26,069 nt of DNA, from the NCBI GenBank assembly GCA_017997315.1, contig JAGOFF010000008.1, forward strand, positions 1 to 26,069, in the 5' to 3' direction. A model generated the notes under the pieces. The model searched no databases, was not told the DNA's origin, and worked only from the letters and a program-made list of their open reading frames with translations. Positions 15,839 through 23,127 of the stretch are shown one piece after another; the first letter of the stretch is position 1; every line of letters begins with the position of its first letter. Source of the DNA: Clostridia bacterium (GTDB taxonomy: Bacteria; Bacillota; Clostridia; Saccharofermentanales; UBA5734). Made by a program: the position numbers and the translations under genes.

Positions 15839-17143
15839 TCACGCCCGGGGCGCGATCCGTTCCTGACCGTCCATCCAGGGGCGCAGGACAGCCGGGATCT
15901 CCACCGAGCCGTCCGCCTGCTGGCACTGTTCGAGGATCGCCGGCAGGATCCGGCTGGTGGCCAGTCCGGATGCGTTGAGCGTATGGACGAACTCGAGCCG
16001 GCCGGTTTCCGGATCGCGGTACTTGATGTTGCCCCGGCGCGCCTGGTAGTCGCCCGCGTTGGATGCCGAACTGACCTCTTTGTAGATGTTCATGCTCGGA
16101 ATCCAGACTTCGATGTCGCAGGTCTCGCGCATCGACGCGCTGCAGTCCTCGGCAGCCAGCCGGCTGACGCGGTGGTGCAGGCCGAGACCCTCCATCAGGG
16201 CGGAGGCCTTGCCGACCAGTTCCCGGAGCGCCCGTCCGGAATCCGACGGCAGCGTGTACTGGAACATTTCGATCTTGTTGAACTGGTGGCCGCGGATCAT
16301 CCCGCGCTCTTCGGCCCGGTAGCTCCCGGCCTCCTTGCGGTAGCAGGGGCTGTAGGCGTACAGCTTGAGCGGCAGTTGCGACGCGTCGATGACCTCGTCC
16401 CGATACAGGTTGACCAGAGCGGTCTCGGAGGTCGGGAGGAGAAAACGGGTGAATCCCTTCCCCCCGTCCGGCTCCCCTTCATCCCCGCGGATCTGGAACA
16501 CTTCGTCCGAGAATTTGGGGAACTGGCCTGCGGTGTAGCCGCATTGCCAGTTGAGGATATGAGGGGGCAGGATCATCTCGTAGCCGTCCTTGTGGTGCTC
16601 GCTCATGAAGTAGGAGAGCAGCGCCCACTCGATCCGCGCGCCGTCGCCGCGATAGATCCAATGGCCGCTGCCGCCGAGCTTGGCCCCCCGGACGTAGTCG
16701 ATGAGGCCGAGCTTCTCGGCGAGATCCACATGGTGCTGCGGCTCAAAGCCGAACGACGGTTGGGAACCGAACACGCTGACCACCTGGTTGTTTTCCTTGC
16801 CGCCGGCCGGAACGTCGTCCGCCGGGAGGTTGGGCAACCCCTCCAGAAACTCCTGCTGGGCGCTTTCCAGAACGGCCAGTTCCTCGTCGATCGCCCGGAT
16901 CCGCTCCGCGATCCGTTTCATGTCCGCCATCAGCGCGGACGCGTCCTTGCCCTCCCTGCGGAGGACCGGGATCTGCGCGGAGGAGCGGTTGCGCTCCGCC
17001 TTGAGCGTCTCCCCGGCCTGGATCAGGTCCCGCCGGCGGCGGTCGCCGTCGAGAAAGGCGTCGAGGTCAACCCGGCACCCCTTGCGTGCCAGGCCCTCGC
17101 GGACTTTTTCGGTTTCTTTGCGGATCAGGTTGATGTCGAGCAT
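15839..17143 (-). CDS. serS: Serine--tRNA ligase
   Basis: SerRS charges tRNA-Ser (and tRNA-Sec where present) with serine. The 434-residue class II synthetase has the N-terminal two-helix arm (about residues 30-105) that reads the tRNA long variable arm. The class II core follows, with motif 2 YRKEAGSYRAEERGMIRGHQF and the EVSSASNAGDYQARRGNIKYR region. The C-terminus carries motif 3 with NASGLATSRILPAILEQ. GGAGG lies 10 bases before ATG 17143. It follows the five-helix membrane gene by 33 bases and has its own strong terminator. No T-box leader was recognised upstream, so tRNA-sensing control is not supported. Confidence 0.97.
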   Translation of the reverse strand: MLDINLIRKETEKVREGLARKGCRVDLDAFLDGDRRRRDLIQAGETLKAERNRSSAQIPVLRREGKDASALMADMKRIAERIRAIDEELAVLESAQQEFLEGLPNLPADDVPAGGKENNQVVSVFGSQPSFGFEPQHHVDLAEKLGLIDYVRGAKLGGSGHWIYRGDGARIEWALLSYFMSEHHKDGYEMILPPHILNWQCGYTAGQFPKFSDEVFQIRGDEGEPDGGKGFTRFLLPTSETALVNLYRDEVIDASQLPLKLYAYSPCYRKEAGSYRAEERGMIRGHQFNKIEMFQYTLPSDSGRALRELVGKASALMEGLGLHHRVSRLAAEDCSASMRETCDIEVWIPSMNIYKEVSSASNAGDYQARRGNIKYRDPETGRLEFVHTLNASGLATSRILPAILEQCQQADGSVEIPAVLRPWMDGQERIAPRA

Positions 17144-17176
17144 GTTTTCACGGCCTCCACGAAACAGATGATATTG

Positions 17177-17821
17177 TTACCAAAGCAGCCAGGTGACGAG
17201 ATAGTTGGCGACAAAGAAGGCGACCGCGAGCACCACTGTGTTCTTGGCGACCGTGTAGTCGTCCTCTCGCAGGGTCTTGCGGCGGACCGCCAGGGCGAGC
17301 AGGATGAACATCGCGATGTAGAACGGCGCACCGAGCGCGGCCTGGAGCAGGTTGCAGATCCATACCATGACGCCGAACGGGAGGATCCGTTCGATCAGCA
17401 GGACCACCGTGCTCGCGGCGAACGCGGCGAGGTACGGGATGGCCGCGACACCCACGCCGGACAGTGCGCCGACAATACCGGTGCTGTCATGTCCGTGGAC
17501 CAGCAGGGTGCAGACAAAAGCGAGCACGGCAAGCAGGACGATCTCGGTGACCGAGTAGCGGATCCAGTTCAGCAGGATGGCTCCGAACTTGGAGTATCCC
17601 CAGCCGGACAGGATCGAATTGAGCAGCTGCACGACCACGAAGCCGCCTGCCACGACCAGTGCCATGACGAGCTTTTTCTGGTCCCAGGCCGCGCGGACCG
17701 AACCGACGGGATCCTTCATGAAAGTGCCGAGGATGCTGGTGGCCTCGCCGATCACCTGGTCGGCGCTGGTGGGGACGGGGGTCGGGGCGGGGGCGGGATT
17801 GGGCTGGTAACCGTCACTCAT
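17177..17821 (-). CDS. Five-helix membrane protein, Yip1-like, unknown function
   Basis: A 214-residue protein with a Pro/Ala-rich cytoplasmic N-terminus (PAPAPTPVPTS), an amphipathic stretch (VIGEATSILGTFMKDPVGSVRAAW) and five hydrophobic segments at about 51-71, 88-109, 118-142, 148-180 and 192-214. The layout recalls bacterial Yip1-domain proteins: a soluble, proline-rich head, a polar helix before the first membrane segment, and a compact five-helix domain. I cannot confirm that family by eye. ATG 17821 has GAGGAG six bases before it; the longer frame begins in non-coding sequence. It lies 33 bases upstream of serS and is likely co-transcribed with it, although no functional link is known. 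Confidence 0.7.
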   Translation of the reverse strand: MSDGYQPNPAPAPTPVPTSADQVIGEATSILGTFMKDPVGSVRAAWDQKKLVMALVVAGGFVVVQLLNSILSGWGYSKFGAILLNWIRYSVTEIVLLAVLAFVCTLLVHGHDSTGIVGALSGVGVAAIPYLAAFAASTVVLLIERILPFGVMVWICNLLQAALGAPFYIAMFILLALAVRRKTLREDDYTVAKNTVVLAVAFFVANYLVTWLLW

Positions 17822-17901
17822 CGGAGTCTCCTCGCTTTCTCTAGCCGTTTCCGGCTTTCGCGGCGCTGCGCGTTGCCATGGATCTGGAAATGGATAAGAA
17901 A

Positions 17902-17912
17902 ATAGTAGCACA
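17902..17912 (-). promoter_or_regulatory. Possible extended -10 promoter
   Basis: TGTGCTACTAT on the leftward strand contains a TGn extension followed by a TACTAT -10 box (17907-17902). No good -35 lies upstream. It would give a leader of about 75 bases for the Yip1-like gene and serS. Confidence 0.4.
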
Positions 17913-17950
17913 AATCCGGCGCGGACTCTCTCCGGCCCGGGAAGTCCGGC

Positions 17951-19069
17951 TCAGGGATTGAGTCCCTGCAGATCGTCCGGCAGAAACCGGCCGTCCTCGC
18001 GCAGGAGCATCCCGTCCAGCCAGATCCGGCCGCCCCCGTGTTCGGGCCGCTGGATGCAGACAAGATCCCAGTGGATCGAGGAACGGTTGCCGTTGTCCGC
18101 CCGTTCGTACGCCGCACCCGGTGTCAGGTGGAACGAACCGCCGATCTTCTCATCAAAAAGGATGTTCCCGATCGGTTCGCGGATCGCGTTGTTGACCCCG
18201 AACGAGAACTCGCCGATCCGTCGGGCGCCCGGATCCGCATCGAGGATCGAAGCCAGGGCGTCACGGTCGCCGTCGCAGTCCGCGCGGACCACCTTTCCGG
18301 CGGAAAACTCGAGGGAGACATTCCGGAAAGTCCTGCCCCAGTAAGTCGTCTCGACATTGTAAGTCACACGCCCCTCGACCGTGCCCGCGACCGGCGCGGT
18401 GTAGACCTCTCCGTCCGGGACGTTCCTGCGGCCGCAGCAGCATACCGTCGGGATGCCTGCCACCGAAAAGGTGAGGTCTGTGCCGGGCCCCTCGATCCGG
18501 ACCCGGTCCGCACGGGAAAGATAGCCCGCCAGCACGGTCTCATCGGCTTCCAGGCGGTCGTAGTCGAGGTCGGACACCTCCATTGTGTAGTCGAAGAACC
18601 GGTCGTACGGCATGCCCGCCTTTTGCGCCATGCCGCGTGTGGGCCAATCGAAGAGCACCCATTTGCGATGGTTGACCACAAGATCCTGGACCGGGCGGTT
18701 CCGCTCGGTCACAAGCCGCATGCGGTCCCGGGGGACTCCGCTCATTTCACTCGCGTTCACGCTGCCCCGGATGGCGATGCGTCCTTTGAGATCCTCCCAC
18801 CGGCCGACCTCGCGGCGCGCCGCGGTGTCCAGGAACGCAACGGCGGCCGGATCCTCCGGATCGAACAGAGAGCTGCGCAGGCGGGAAACCTCCTCGTCCG
18901 TGAGTTCCACCACCGGGAAAACCCCCGTCTCCGCGGACTCCCGCAGGATCGCCTTGACCAGCGGAACCGCCTCGGTGGTGGCGGTCACCAGAAATCCGTC
19001 TCCCCTTTCGAGGCGCAGGGAGTGATGAAGGAAGATCTTGGCGAGCCGATCCAGTCTCGGGTCTGTCAT
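17951..19069 (-). CDS. M29-family aminopeptidase
   Basis: A cytoplasmic metallo-aminopeptidase of the M29 (AmpS/PepS, Thermus aminopeptidase T) family, which removes N-terminal residues from peptides using two metal ions. The 372-residue length is slightly short for the family. Likely metal and catalytic residues are visible: Glu287 (GEFSFGVN), His314 and Tyr321 (SFHLTPGAAY), and His333 and Asp335 (IHWD). The N-terminal domain (about 1-200) carries the typical DRLAKIFLHHSLRLERGD opening. ATG 19069 has AAAGGAG six bases upstream; the extra upstream hydrophobic stretch is an open-frame artefact. It is divergent from the ferredoxin gene. No convincing promoter was found in the 103-base divergent gap. 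Confidence 0.9.
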   Translation of the reverse strand: MTDPRLDRLAKIFLHHSLRLERGDGFLVTATTEAVPLVKAILRESAETGVFPVVELTDEEVSRLRSSLFDPEDPAAVAFLDTAARREVGRWEDLKGRIAIRGSVNASEMSGVPRDRMRLVTERNRPVQDLVVNHRKWVLFDWPTRGMAQKAGMPYDRFFDYTMEVSDLDYDRLEADETVLAGYLSRADRVRIEGPGTDLTFSVAGIPTVCCCGRRNVPDGEVYTAPVAGTVEGRVTYNVETTYWGRTFRNVSLEFSAGKVVRADCDGDRDALASILDADPGARRIGEFSFGVNNAIREPIGNILFDEKIGGSFHLTPGAAYERADNGNRSSIHWDLVCIQRPEHGGGRIWLDGMLLREDGRFLPDDLQGLNP

Positions 19070-19084
19070 ATTGTTCTCCTTTAC

Positions 19085-19098
19085 GTTGCATCGGCAAC
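19085..19098. repeat. Small inverted repeat in the divergent gap
   Basis: GTTGC and GCAAC flank ATCG, 16 bases upstream of the aminopeptidase start. It is the only structure noted in the 103-base gap shared with the ferredoxin gene. It could be a hairpin in the aminopeptidase leader or a weak operator. Confidence 0.3.
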
Positions 19099-19172
19099 AG
19101 ATCGTCCGTGGAAAAACCGATACACTCACGATGGTAACCGAAAACAGGAGAAAAACCAAAGGAGAATATAAG

Positions 19173-19913
19173 ATGAAACGCAAGATCGTCACGATCGACG
19201 AAGCTCTCTGCAACGGATGCGGACTGTGCGTCGGAGCCTGCCATGAGGGCGCGCTGCAGCTGGTCGGCGGGAAAGCCAGGCTGGTATCCGACTCCTACTG
19301 CGACGGATTGGGGAACTGTCTGCCCGAATGCCCGACCGGTGCGATCCGGATCGAGGAGCGGGAAGCGGCTCCGTTCGACGAGGCGGCCGTCCTCGCCGCA
19401 GGCGGCTCCCTGCCGGAAGAGGCGCCCGACCTCCCCTGCGGATGCCCCGGCACCCAGGCGCGCACGCTGCACGCCGCGGACCGCCCAGCCACGGCGGGAT
19501 GTTCGTGCTCCGGCCATTCCGACTCCCCCGCTCCGGAAGAGCCGGCATCCGACCTTGCCCAGTGGCCGTGCCAGATCAAGCTCGTTCCCGTGAACGCGCC
19601 CTACCTCCGCGGCGCGCGGCTGCTGGTCGCCGCGGATTGCGCGGCTTATGCGTACGCCGCCTTCCATCGGGACTTCATGCGCGGCCGGATCACGCTGGTC
19701 GGCTGCCCCAAGCTCGACGGGGTGGACTATGCGGAGAAGCTCGCCGCCATCCTCCGGGCCAACGATATCAGGAGCGTGACGGTGGTCCGCATGGAAGTCC
19801 CCTGCTGCGGCGGGCTCGAGCGGGCGGTGACCGACGCGCTGATGGCCAGCGGAAAGATGATCCCCTGGCAGGTCGTGACGATCGGGACGGACGGCCGGAT
19901 CCTCAGCGATTGA
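19173..19913 (+). CDS. Ferredoxin-like iron-sulphur protein
   Basis: A 246-residue protein with an N-terminal bacterial ferredoxin domain. Cys13, 16, 19 and 23 form a full CxxCxxCxxxC motif. The second motif has Cys43, Cys49 and Cys53-Pro, with Leu46 where the middle Cys would be, so one cluster may be [3Fe-4S] or use another ligand. A variable Cys-containing linker follows (CGCPG near 89; CSCSG near 109). A C-terminal alpha/beta domain contains CPKLDGVDY and VVRMEVPCCGGLE. I recall this architecture from anaerobes, where it is thought to carry electrons; the partner is unknown. AAAGGAG precedes ATG 19173. It is followed by a flavoprotein gene 75 bases downstream, a plausible redox partner. 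Confidence 0.85.
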   Translation: MKRKIVTIDEALCNGCGLCVGACHEGALQLVGGKARLVSDSYCDGLGNCLPECPTGAIRIEEREAAPFDEAAVLAAGGSLPEEAPDLPCGCPGTQARTLHAADRPATAGCSCSGHSDSPAPEEPASDLAQWPCQIKLVPVNAPYLRGARLLVAADCAAYAYAAFHRDFMRGRITLVGCPKLDGVDYAEKLAAILRANDIRSVTVVRMEVPCCGGLERAVTDALMASGKMIPWQVVTIGTDGRILSD

Positions 19914-19914
19914 A

Positions 19915-19932
19915 CCGGACCGGCCTGTCCGG
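19915..19932 (+). terminator. Weak hairpin after the ferredoxin gene
   Basis: CCGGAC and GTCCGG enclose a 6-base loop right after the ferredoxin stop, followed by CCTTCTGG. The T-tract is poor, so partial read-through into the flavoprotein gene is likely. Confidence 0.35.
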
Positions 19933-19961
19933 CCTTCTGGCGCCGTGCCGGCCGGATACGG

Positions 19962-19967
19962 TATACT
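19962..19967 (+). promoter_or_regulatory. Possible -10 box before the flavoprotein gene
   Basis: TATACT lies 21 bases before the flavoprotein ATG. No recognisable -35 is correctly placed, and a TGn extension is absent. It may give extra transcription of the flavoprotein gene, but co-transcription with the ferredoxin gene is as likely. Confidence 0.3.
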
Positions 19968-19988
19968 CGAACCCGGGAGGTGAACATC

Positions 19989-20897
19989 ATGTTTGATGTC
20001 ATAGTCATCGGCCGGGGTCCCGCCGGACTGTCCGCCGCCATTTATGCGGTCCGGGCCGGGCAGACGGTGCTCGTGGTCGCGCGCGACGACGGGCAGGTGG
20101 TCCGGGCGGACAAGGTCGACAACTACTATGGATTCGCGGAGACGACCTCCGGTCCGGAACTCCAGAAGAATGCGCTCGCACAGGCCCGCCGTCTCGGCGT
20201 ATCGTTCGCCGAAGGCGTGGTGACCGGCATCGAGTGGGAGGATACCTTCCGCGTGACCACCGCGGACGCATCGTGGGAATCCCATGCGGTCGTGCTCGCG
20301 ACCGGGATGCCCAAGCGCCGGGTACGGCTGGCCGGAATCGAGAAGTACGAGGGCAAGGGCGTCAGCTACTGCGCGACCTGCGACGGTTTCTTCTACCGGG
20401 GGAAAACGGTCGGGGTCGTCGGGAACGCGGACTTCGCGCTGCACGAACTGACCGACCTGCTGCCCTTCGCGGGTTCCGTTGTCTGGCTCACGAACGGCCG
20501 GCCGCTCGAGCTTTCCGTCCCTCTGGAGAAAATGCCGGAGAAGACCTCGCTGGATGAACGTCCGCTCGCCGGGGTCGACGGGGACGGCGAAGTGCTCCGG
20601 GCCGTTTTGTTCGAAGACGGGTGCCGGATGAACATCGACGGATTGTTTGTCGCGGAGGGTACCGCCTCCGCCATGGATTTCGCCTTGAAGCTGGGCATCC
20701 CGTCCGCAGGGAACGCGATCGTCGTCGAACGGGACGGCCGGACCGCGCTGCCCGGATTTTTCGCGGCGGGCGACTGTACGGGCGGCGTACTCCAGATCTC
20801 GGTCGCTGTCGGGGAAGGCGCGTCGGCCGGACTGTCCGCGGCGCGGTTCGTCCGTGACAAGAAAGCCGGGCAGAAAGCTCCGGAAACCGGTCGTTGA
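19989..20897 (+). CDS. Thioredoxin-reductase-like flavoprotein
   Basis: A 302-residue FAD protein of the thioredoxin reductase fold. The FAD site GRGPAG (8-13), the redox pair CATC (Cys128, Cys131) and the C-terminal GFFAAGDCTGG FAD motif are present. The second nucleotide-binding site is abnormal: GxGxxA reads GNADFA, and the HRR arginines that hold the NADPH phosphate are replaced by TNG. This resembles flavin thioredoxin reductases that take electrons from ferredoxin instead of NADPH, as described in clostridia. The ferredoxin-like gene upstream fits, but the pairing is inference. ATG 19989 is chosen because GGGAGGTG sits just before it; a GTG three codons upstream overlaps that site. A strong terminator follows. 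Confidence 0.85.
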   Translation: MFDVIVIGRGPAGLSAAIYAVRAGQTVLVVARDDGQVVRADKVDNYYGFAETTSGPELQKNALAQARRLGVSFAEGVVTGIEWEDTFRVTTADASWESHAVVLATGMPKRRVRLAGIEKYEGKGVSYCATCDGFFYRGKTVGVVGNADFALHELTDLLPFAGSVVWLTNGRPLELSVPLEKMPEKTSLDERPLAGVDGDGEVLRAVLFEDGCRMNIDGLFVAEGTASAMDFALKLGIPSAGNAIVVERDGRTALPGFFAAGDCTGGVLQISVAVGEGASAGLSAARFVRDKKAGQKAPETGR

Positions 20898-20919
20898 CCG
20901 GAAACGGTATACGATCCCG

Positions 20920-20949
20920 AACGCCCCGCGGAATACCGCGGGGCGTTTT
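20920..20949 (+). terminator. Rho-independent terminator of the flavoprotein gene
   Basis: A perfect 12-bp stem (20920-20931 with 20936-20947) with an AATA loop ends in TTTT. It lies in the convergent gap with the HtrA gene. On the other strand no T run follows, so it mainly serves the rightward pair. Confidence 0.9.
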
Positions 20950-20985
20950 CATTGCAAGTTTGTCGGGATCCGACCGTCCGGCGGT

Positions 20986-22140
20986 CTAGTCGAAACGTTC
21001 CCCGAGAACCACATGGATCTCGGCCTCCCCGTCCTCCGGCCGAACCAGGGTCAGGACAACCTCGTCCCCCGGCTGCTGCGCGCCGATCGCTTCCGTCAGG
21101 TCGGACAGCCCGCTGATGGGTCGCCCGTTCCAGGCGGTGATCACGTCCCCCTCGGCCAGTCCGGCCGCCTCCGCCGGACCGCCGCGCGCGACCGTCGCGA
21201 TGTACACCCCGGCTTCAGGCAGGCCATACGATTCCTGGATCTGTTTGTATTCCTCGTCCGACAGGACCGTCACTCCCATGTACGGCCGGCCGGGACTGCC
21301 GGAGTTCGCCTTGATCCCCTCAAACACATCGAACGCCAGGTTGGACGGAATCGCGAAGTTGACCCCCTCATATTCGTCCTTGGCGAGTCCGGCATTGTTG
21401 ATCCCGATGATCCTGCCGGAGGAGTCCAGCAGCGCACCGCCGGAGTTTCCGGGATTGATCGCGGCATCGGTCTGGATCAGCCGCATGACGACCCCGCTCT
21501 CGAGCACGACTTCGCGGTCCAGCCCGCTGACCACCCCGGACGTCACCGAACCCATGAAATCCAGTCCGGCGGGATTCCCGATGGCGATGGTCGCCTGACC
21601 GACGCGCACCTGGTCCGAATCCCCGAATACCGCGGGCGACAGTCCGTCCGCCTCGATCTTGAGGACGGCGAGATCGGTCTGCGCGTCGCGCCCGACCATC
21701 CGGGCGGCGTACGGCTCCCCGCCGTCCGTGCGGTAGACGGTCAGGACGGTGCCGTTGACATAGCTCCCCTGGGTGTCGCATACGACATGGTTGTTCGTCA
21801 GGATGTATCCGTCATCGGACATGACGATGCCCGAGCCCGATCCGGTTTCCGTATAGAGGATGCCCGAAGGGATTTCCACATAGATGCCGACGATGGACGG
21901 ACCCGCGCTCTCCGCGACCCGGATGACCGTCTCCTCAAAGCCGCCCAATGTCCCCGCGGTACCGGTCGGCACCGTTCCGGACGTCACGGACGGGGACGGC
22001 CCGGCCGTCGTCGGGACGACGGTCTCCAGGGACGGCAGGATGGCGCGCAGAAACACCCCGCCGGTCACCGCCGCGCCGATCACGGCGGCGGCCATGGCCA
22101 CGATGGCGGTTCCAAGCCAACGATTCGATCGGGTAGACAT
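20986..22140 (-). CDS. HtrA/DegP-type serine protease, membrane anchored
   Basis: A quality-control protease acting on misfolded proteins outside the membrane. The 384-residue protein has an N-terminal membrane anchor (about 9-33), a Ser/Thr/Pro/Gly linker (40-66), a trypsin-like domain with His118 (TNNHVV), Asp156 (TDLAVLKI) and Ser233 (GNSGGAL), and one PDZ domain from about residue 283 to the end. This is the layout of Gram-positive HtrA, HtrB and YyxA proteins. GGGAGG lies seven bases before ATG 22140. It follows whiA by 72 bases on the same strand, and a possible promoter lies in that gap. YyxA-type genes more often sit with walRK, which is not seen here, so a specific gene name is not given. 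Confidence 0.93.
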   Translation of the reverse strand: MSTRSNRWLGTAIVAMAAAVIGAAVTGGVFLRAILPSLETVVPTTAGPSPSVTSGTVPTGTAGTLGGFEETVIRVAESAGPSIVGIYVEIPSGILYTETGSGSGIVMSDDGYILTNNHVVCDTQGSYVNGTVLTVYRTDGGEPYAARMVGRDAQTDLAVLKIEADGLSPAVFGDSDQVRVGQATIAIGNPAGLDFMGSVTSGVVSGLDREVVLESGVVMRLIQTDAAINPGNSGGALLDSSGRIIGINNAGLAKDEYEGVNFAIPSNLAFDVFEGIKANSGSPGRPYMGVTVLSDEEYKQIQESYGLPEAGVYIATVARGGPAEAAGLAEGDVITAWNGRPISGLSDLTEAIGAQQPGDEVVLTLVRPEDGEAEIHVVLGERFD

Positions 22141-22172
22141 ATCGGATCCTCCCGGGGATGTTTATCGTATCC

Positions 22173-22201
22173 ATCGTACAGGATGTCGGCTGATATGGAA
22201 A
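22173..22201 (-). promoter_or_regulatory. Possible promoter of the HtrA gene
   Basis: -35 TTTCCA (22201-22196) and -10 TACGAT (22178-22173) are separated by 17 bases in the whiA-htrA gap. Each box is a partial match. It would let the protease gene be expressed apart from the cell-wall cluster. Confidence 0.35.
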
Positions 22202-22212
22202 CCGTCCGCCGG

Positions 22213-23127
22213 TCAGGCCTGTTTTCCCGGGGATTCGGCCAGTTCTTCCGCCATCCGCTCGAGCCTGCGCAGCCGGTGGCTCATCCCGGACTTGCCCAAA
22301 GGCGGGGAAAGCCGTTCTCCGAGATCCCGGATCGACAGACCGGGGTACATCAGCCTGACCTGAGCGGCTTCCCGCAGGTCCTGAGGCAGCGAACCCAGCG
22401 TCCCGGCCTCCTCGAGTGCACGCAGCAGCTCCAGCTGCCGCGCCGAAGCCGCGGCGACCCGTGTGGAATTCGCGGTGTCGCAGTTGACGACCCGGTTCAC
22501 GGTATTCCGCACATCCTTCTCCACGCGCAGGTTCTCGAAATCCAGCAACGCGCCGTGCGCGCCGGTCGCACGCAGAAAATCGGAGATCCTGCCTCCGTCT
22601 TTCAGGTAGGCGATGTGGAACGGCGCACGGAAACCCTGGCGTGGACGGATGCCCTCCATGCGCATCAGCCGGTCGACCAGCCGGATCGCGGCTTCGTGGC
22701 GGCTGACGATTTCCAGGTGGTATCCTCGGTCCGGTTCACCGACCGAGCCGCCGGCGAGGAACGCTCCCCGCAGCGCGGCGCGCCGGCAGCAGACCGCCGA
22801 AAACACACCCGGATCCGTTGCGTGCGACCGGGGATCGAATCCGTACCGGGACAGCACGTCCAGAATGCGGAGGCATCCGGCCGGATCCTCCGCCGCGACA
22901 CGGATGTGTCCGCTATCGCGACGGACGACGGGCGTCGTACCGGACAGCCGCTCCAGCTGGTGTGCCAGCCGTTCCGCGTATCCGGGGTGGGACGTGTTGA
23001 ACAGGATCCCGTCCGGCGTCACGTGCGCGGCCACCACCAGCGCGGCGAGCACTTCCGCCTCTGCGCAGCAGGGCTTCCGGTTCTCCACCCGGACCAGCTC
23101 GTCTTTCACGTCATGAGAGAACGCCAT
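22213..23127 (-). CDS. whiA: DNA-binding protein WhiA
   Basis: WhiA is a DNA-binding protein affecting cell division and, in actinomycetes, sporulation. The 304-residue protein begins MAFSHDVKDEL and has the degenerate LAGLIDADG-homing-endonuclease-like fold: the first repeat ends around RRAALRGAFLAGGSVGEPDRGYHLEI, and the second contains ISDFLRATGAHGALLDFENLRVEKDVRN. A C-terminal helix-turn-helix follows (LREAAQVRLMYPGLSIRDLGERL and MSHRLRRLERM). ATG 23127 is used because it matches the family start; it overlaps the yvcK 3' end by 17 bases and has GGAAGGA upstream. The much longer open frame upstream is out of frame with yvcK and not WhiA-like. Confidence 0.95.
   Translation of the reverse strand: MAFSHDVKDELVRVENRKPCCAEAEVLAALVVAAHVTPDGILFNTSHPGYAERLAHQLERLSGTTPVVRRDSGHIRVAAEDPAGCLRILDVLSRYGFDPRSHATDPGVFSAVCCRRAALRGAFLAGGSVGEPDRGYHLEIVSRHEAAIRLVDRLMRMEGIRPRQGFRAPFHIAYLKDGGRISDFLRATGAHGALLDFENLRVEKDVRNTVNRVVNCDTANSTRVAAASARQLELLRALEEAGTLGSLPQDLREAAQVRLMYPGLSIRDLGERLSPPLGKSGMSHRLRRLERMAEELAESPGKQA

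Noticed and set aside
17144..17176. T-box or other riboswitch before serS
   Set aside because: Only 33 bases separate serS from the preceding gene, and no T-box sequence or terminator/antiterminator pair is present there or before the upstream membrane gene.
15836..17905. 689-codon open frame antisense to serS and the Yip1-like gene
   Set aside because: It crosses two well-supported genes on the other strand and has no domain or ribosome site; it is a GC-bias shadow.
19070..19172. Promoters for the divergent aminopeptidase and ferredoxin genes
   Set aside because: Candidate -10 boxes (TACACT rightward, TGTATC leftward) have no -35 partner at 16-18 bases, so none is reported as a feature.
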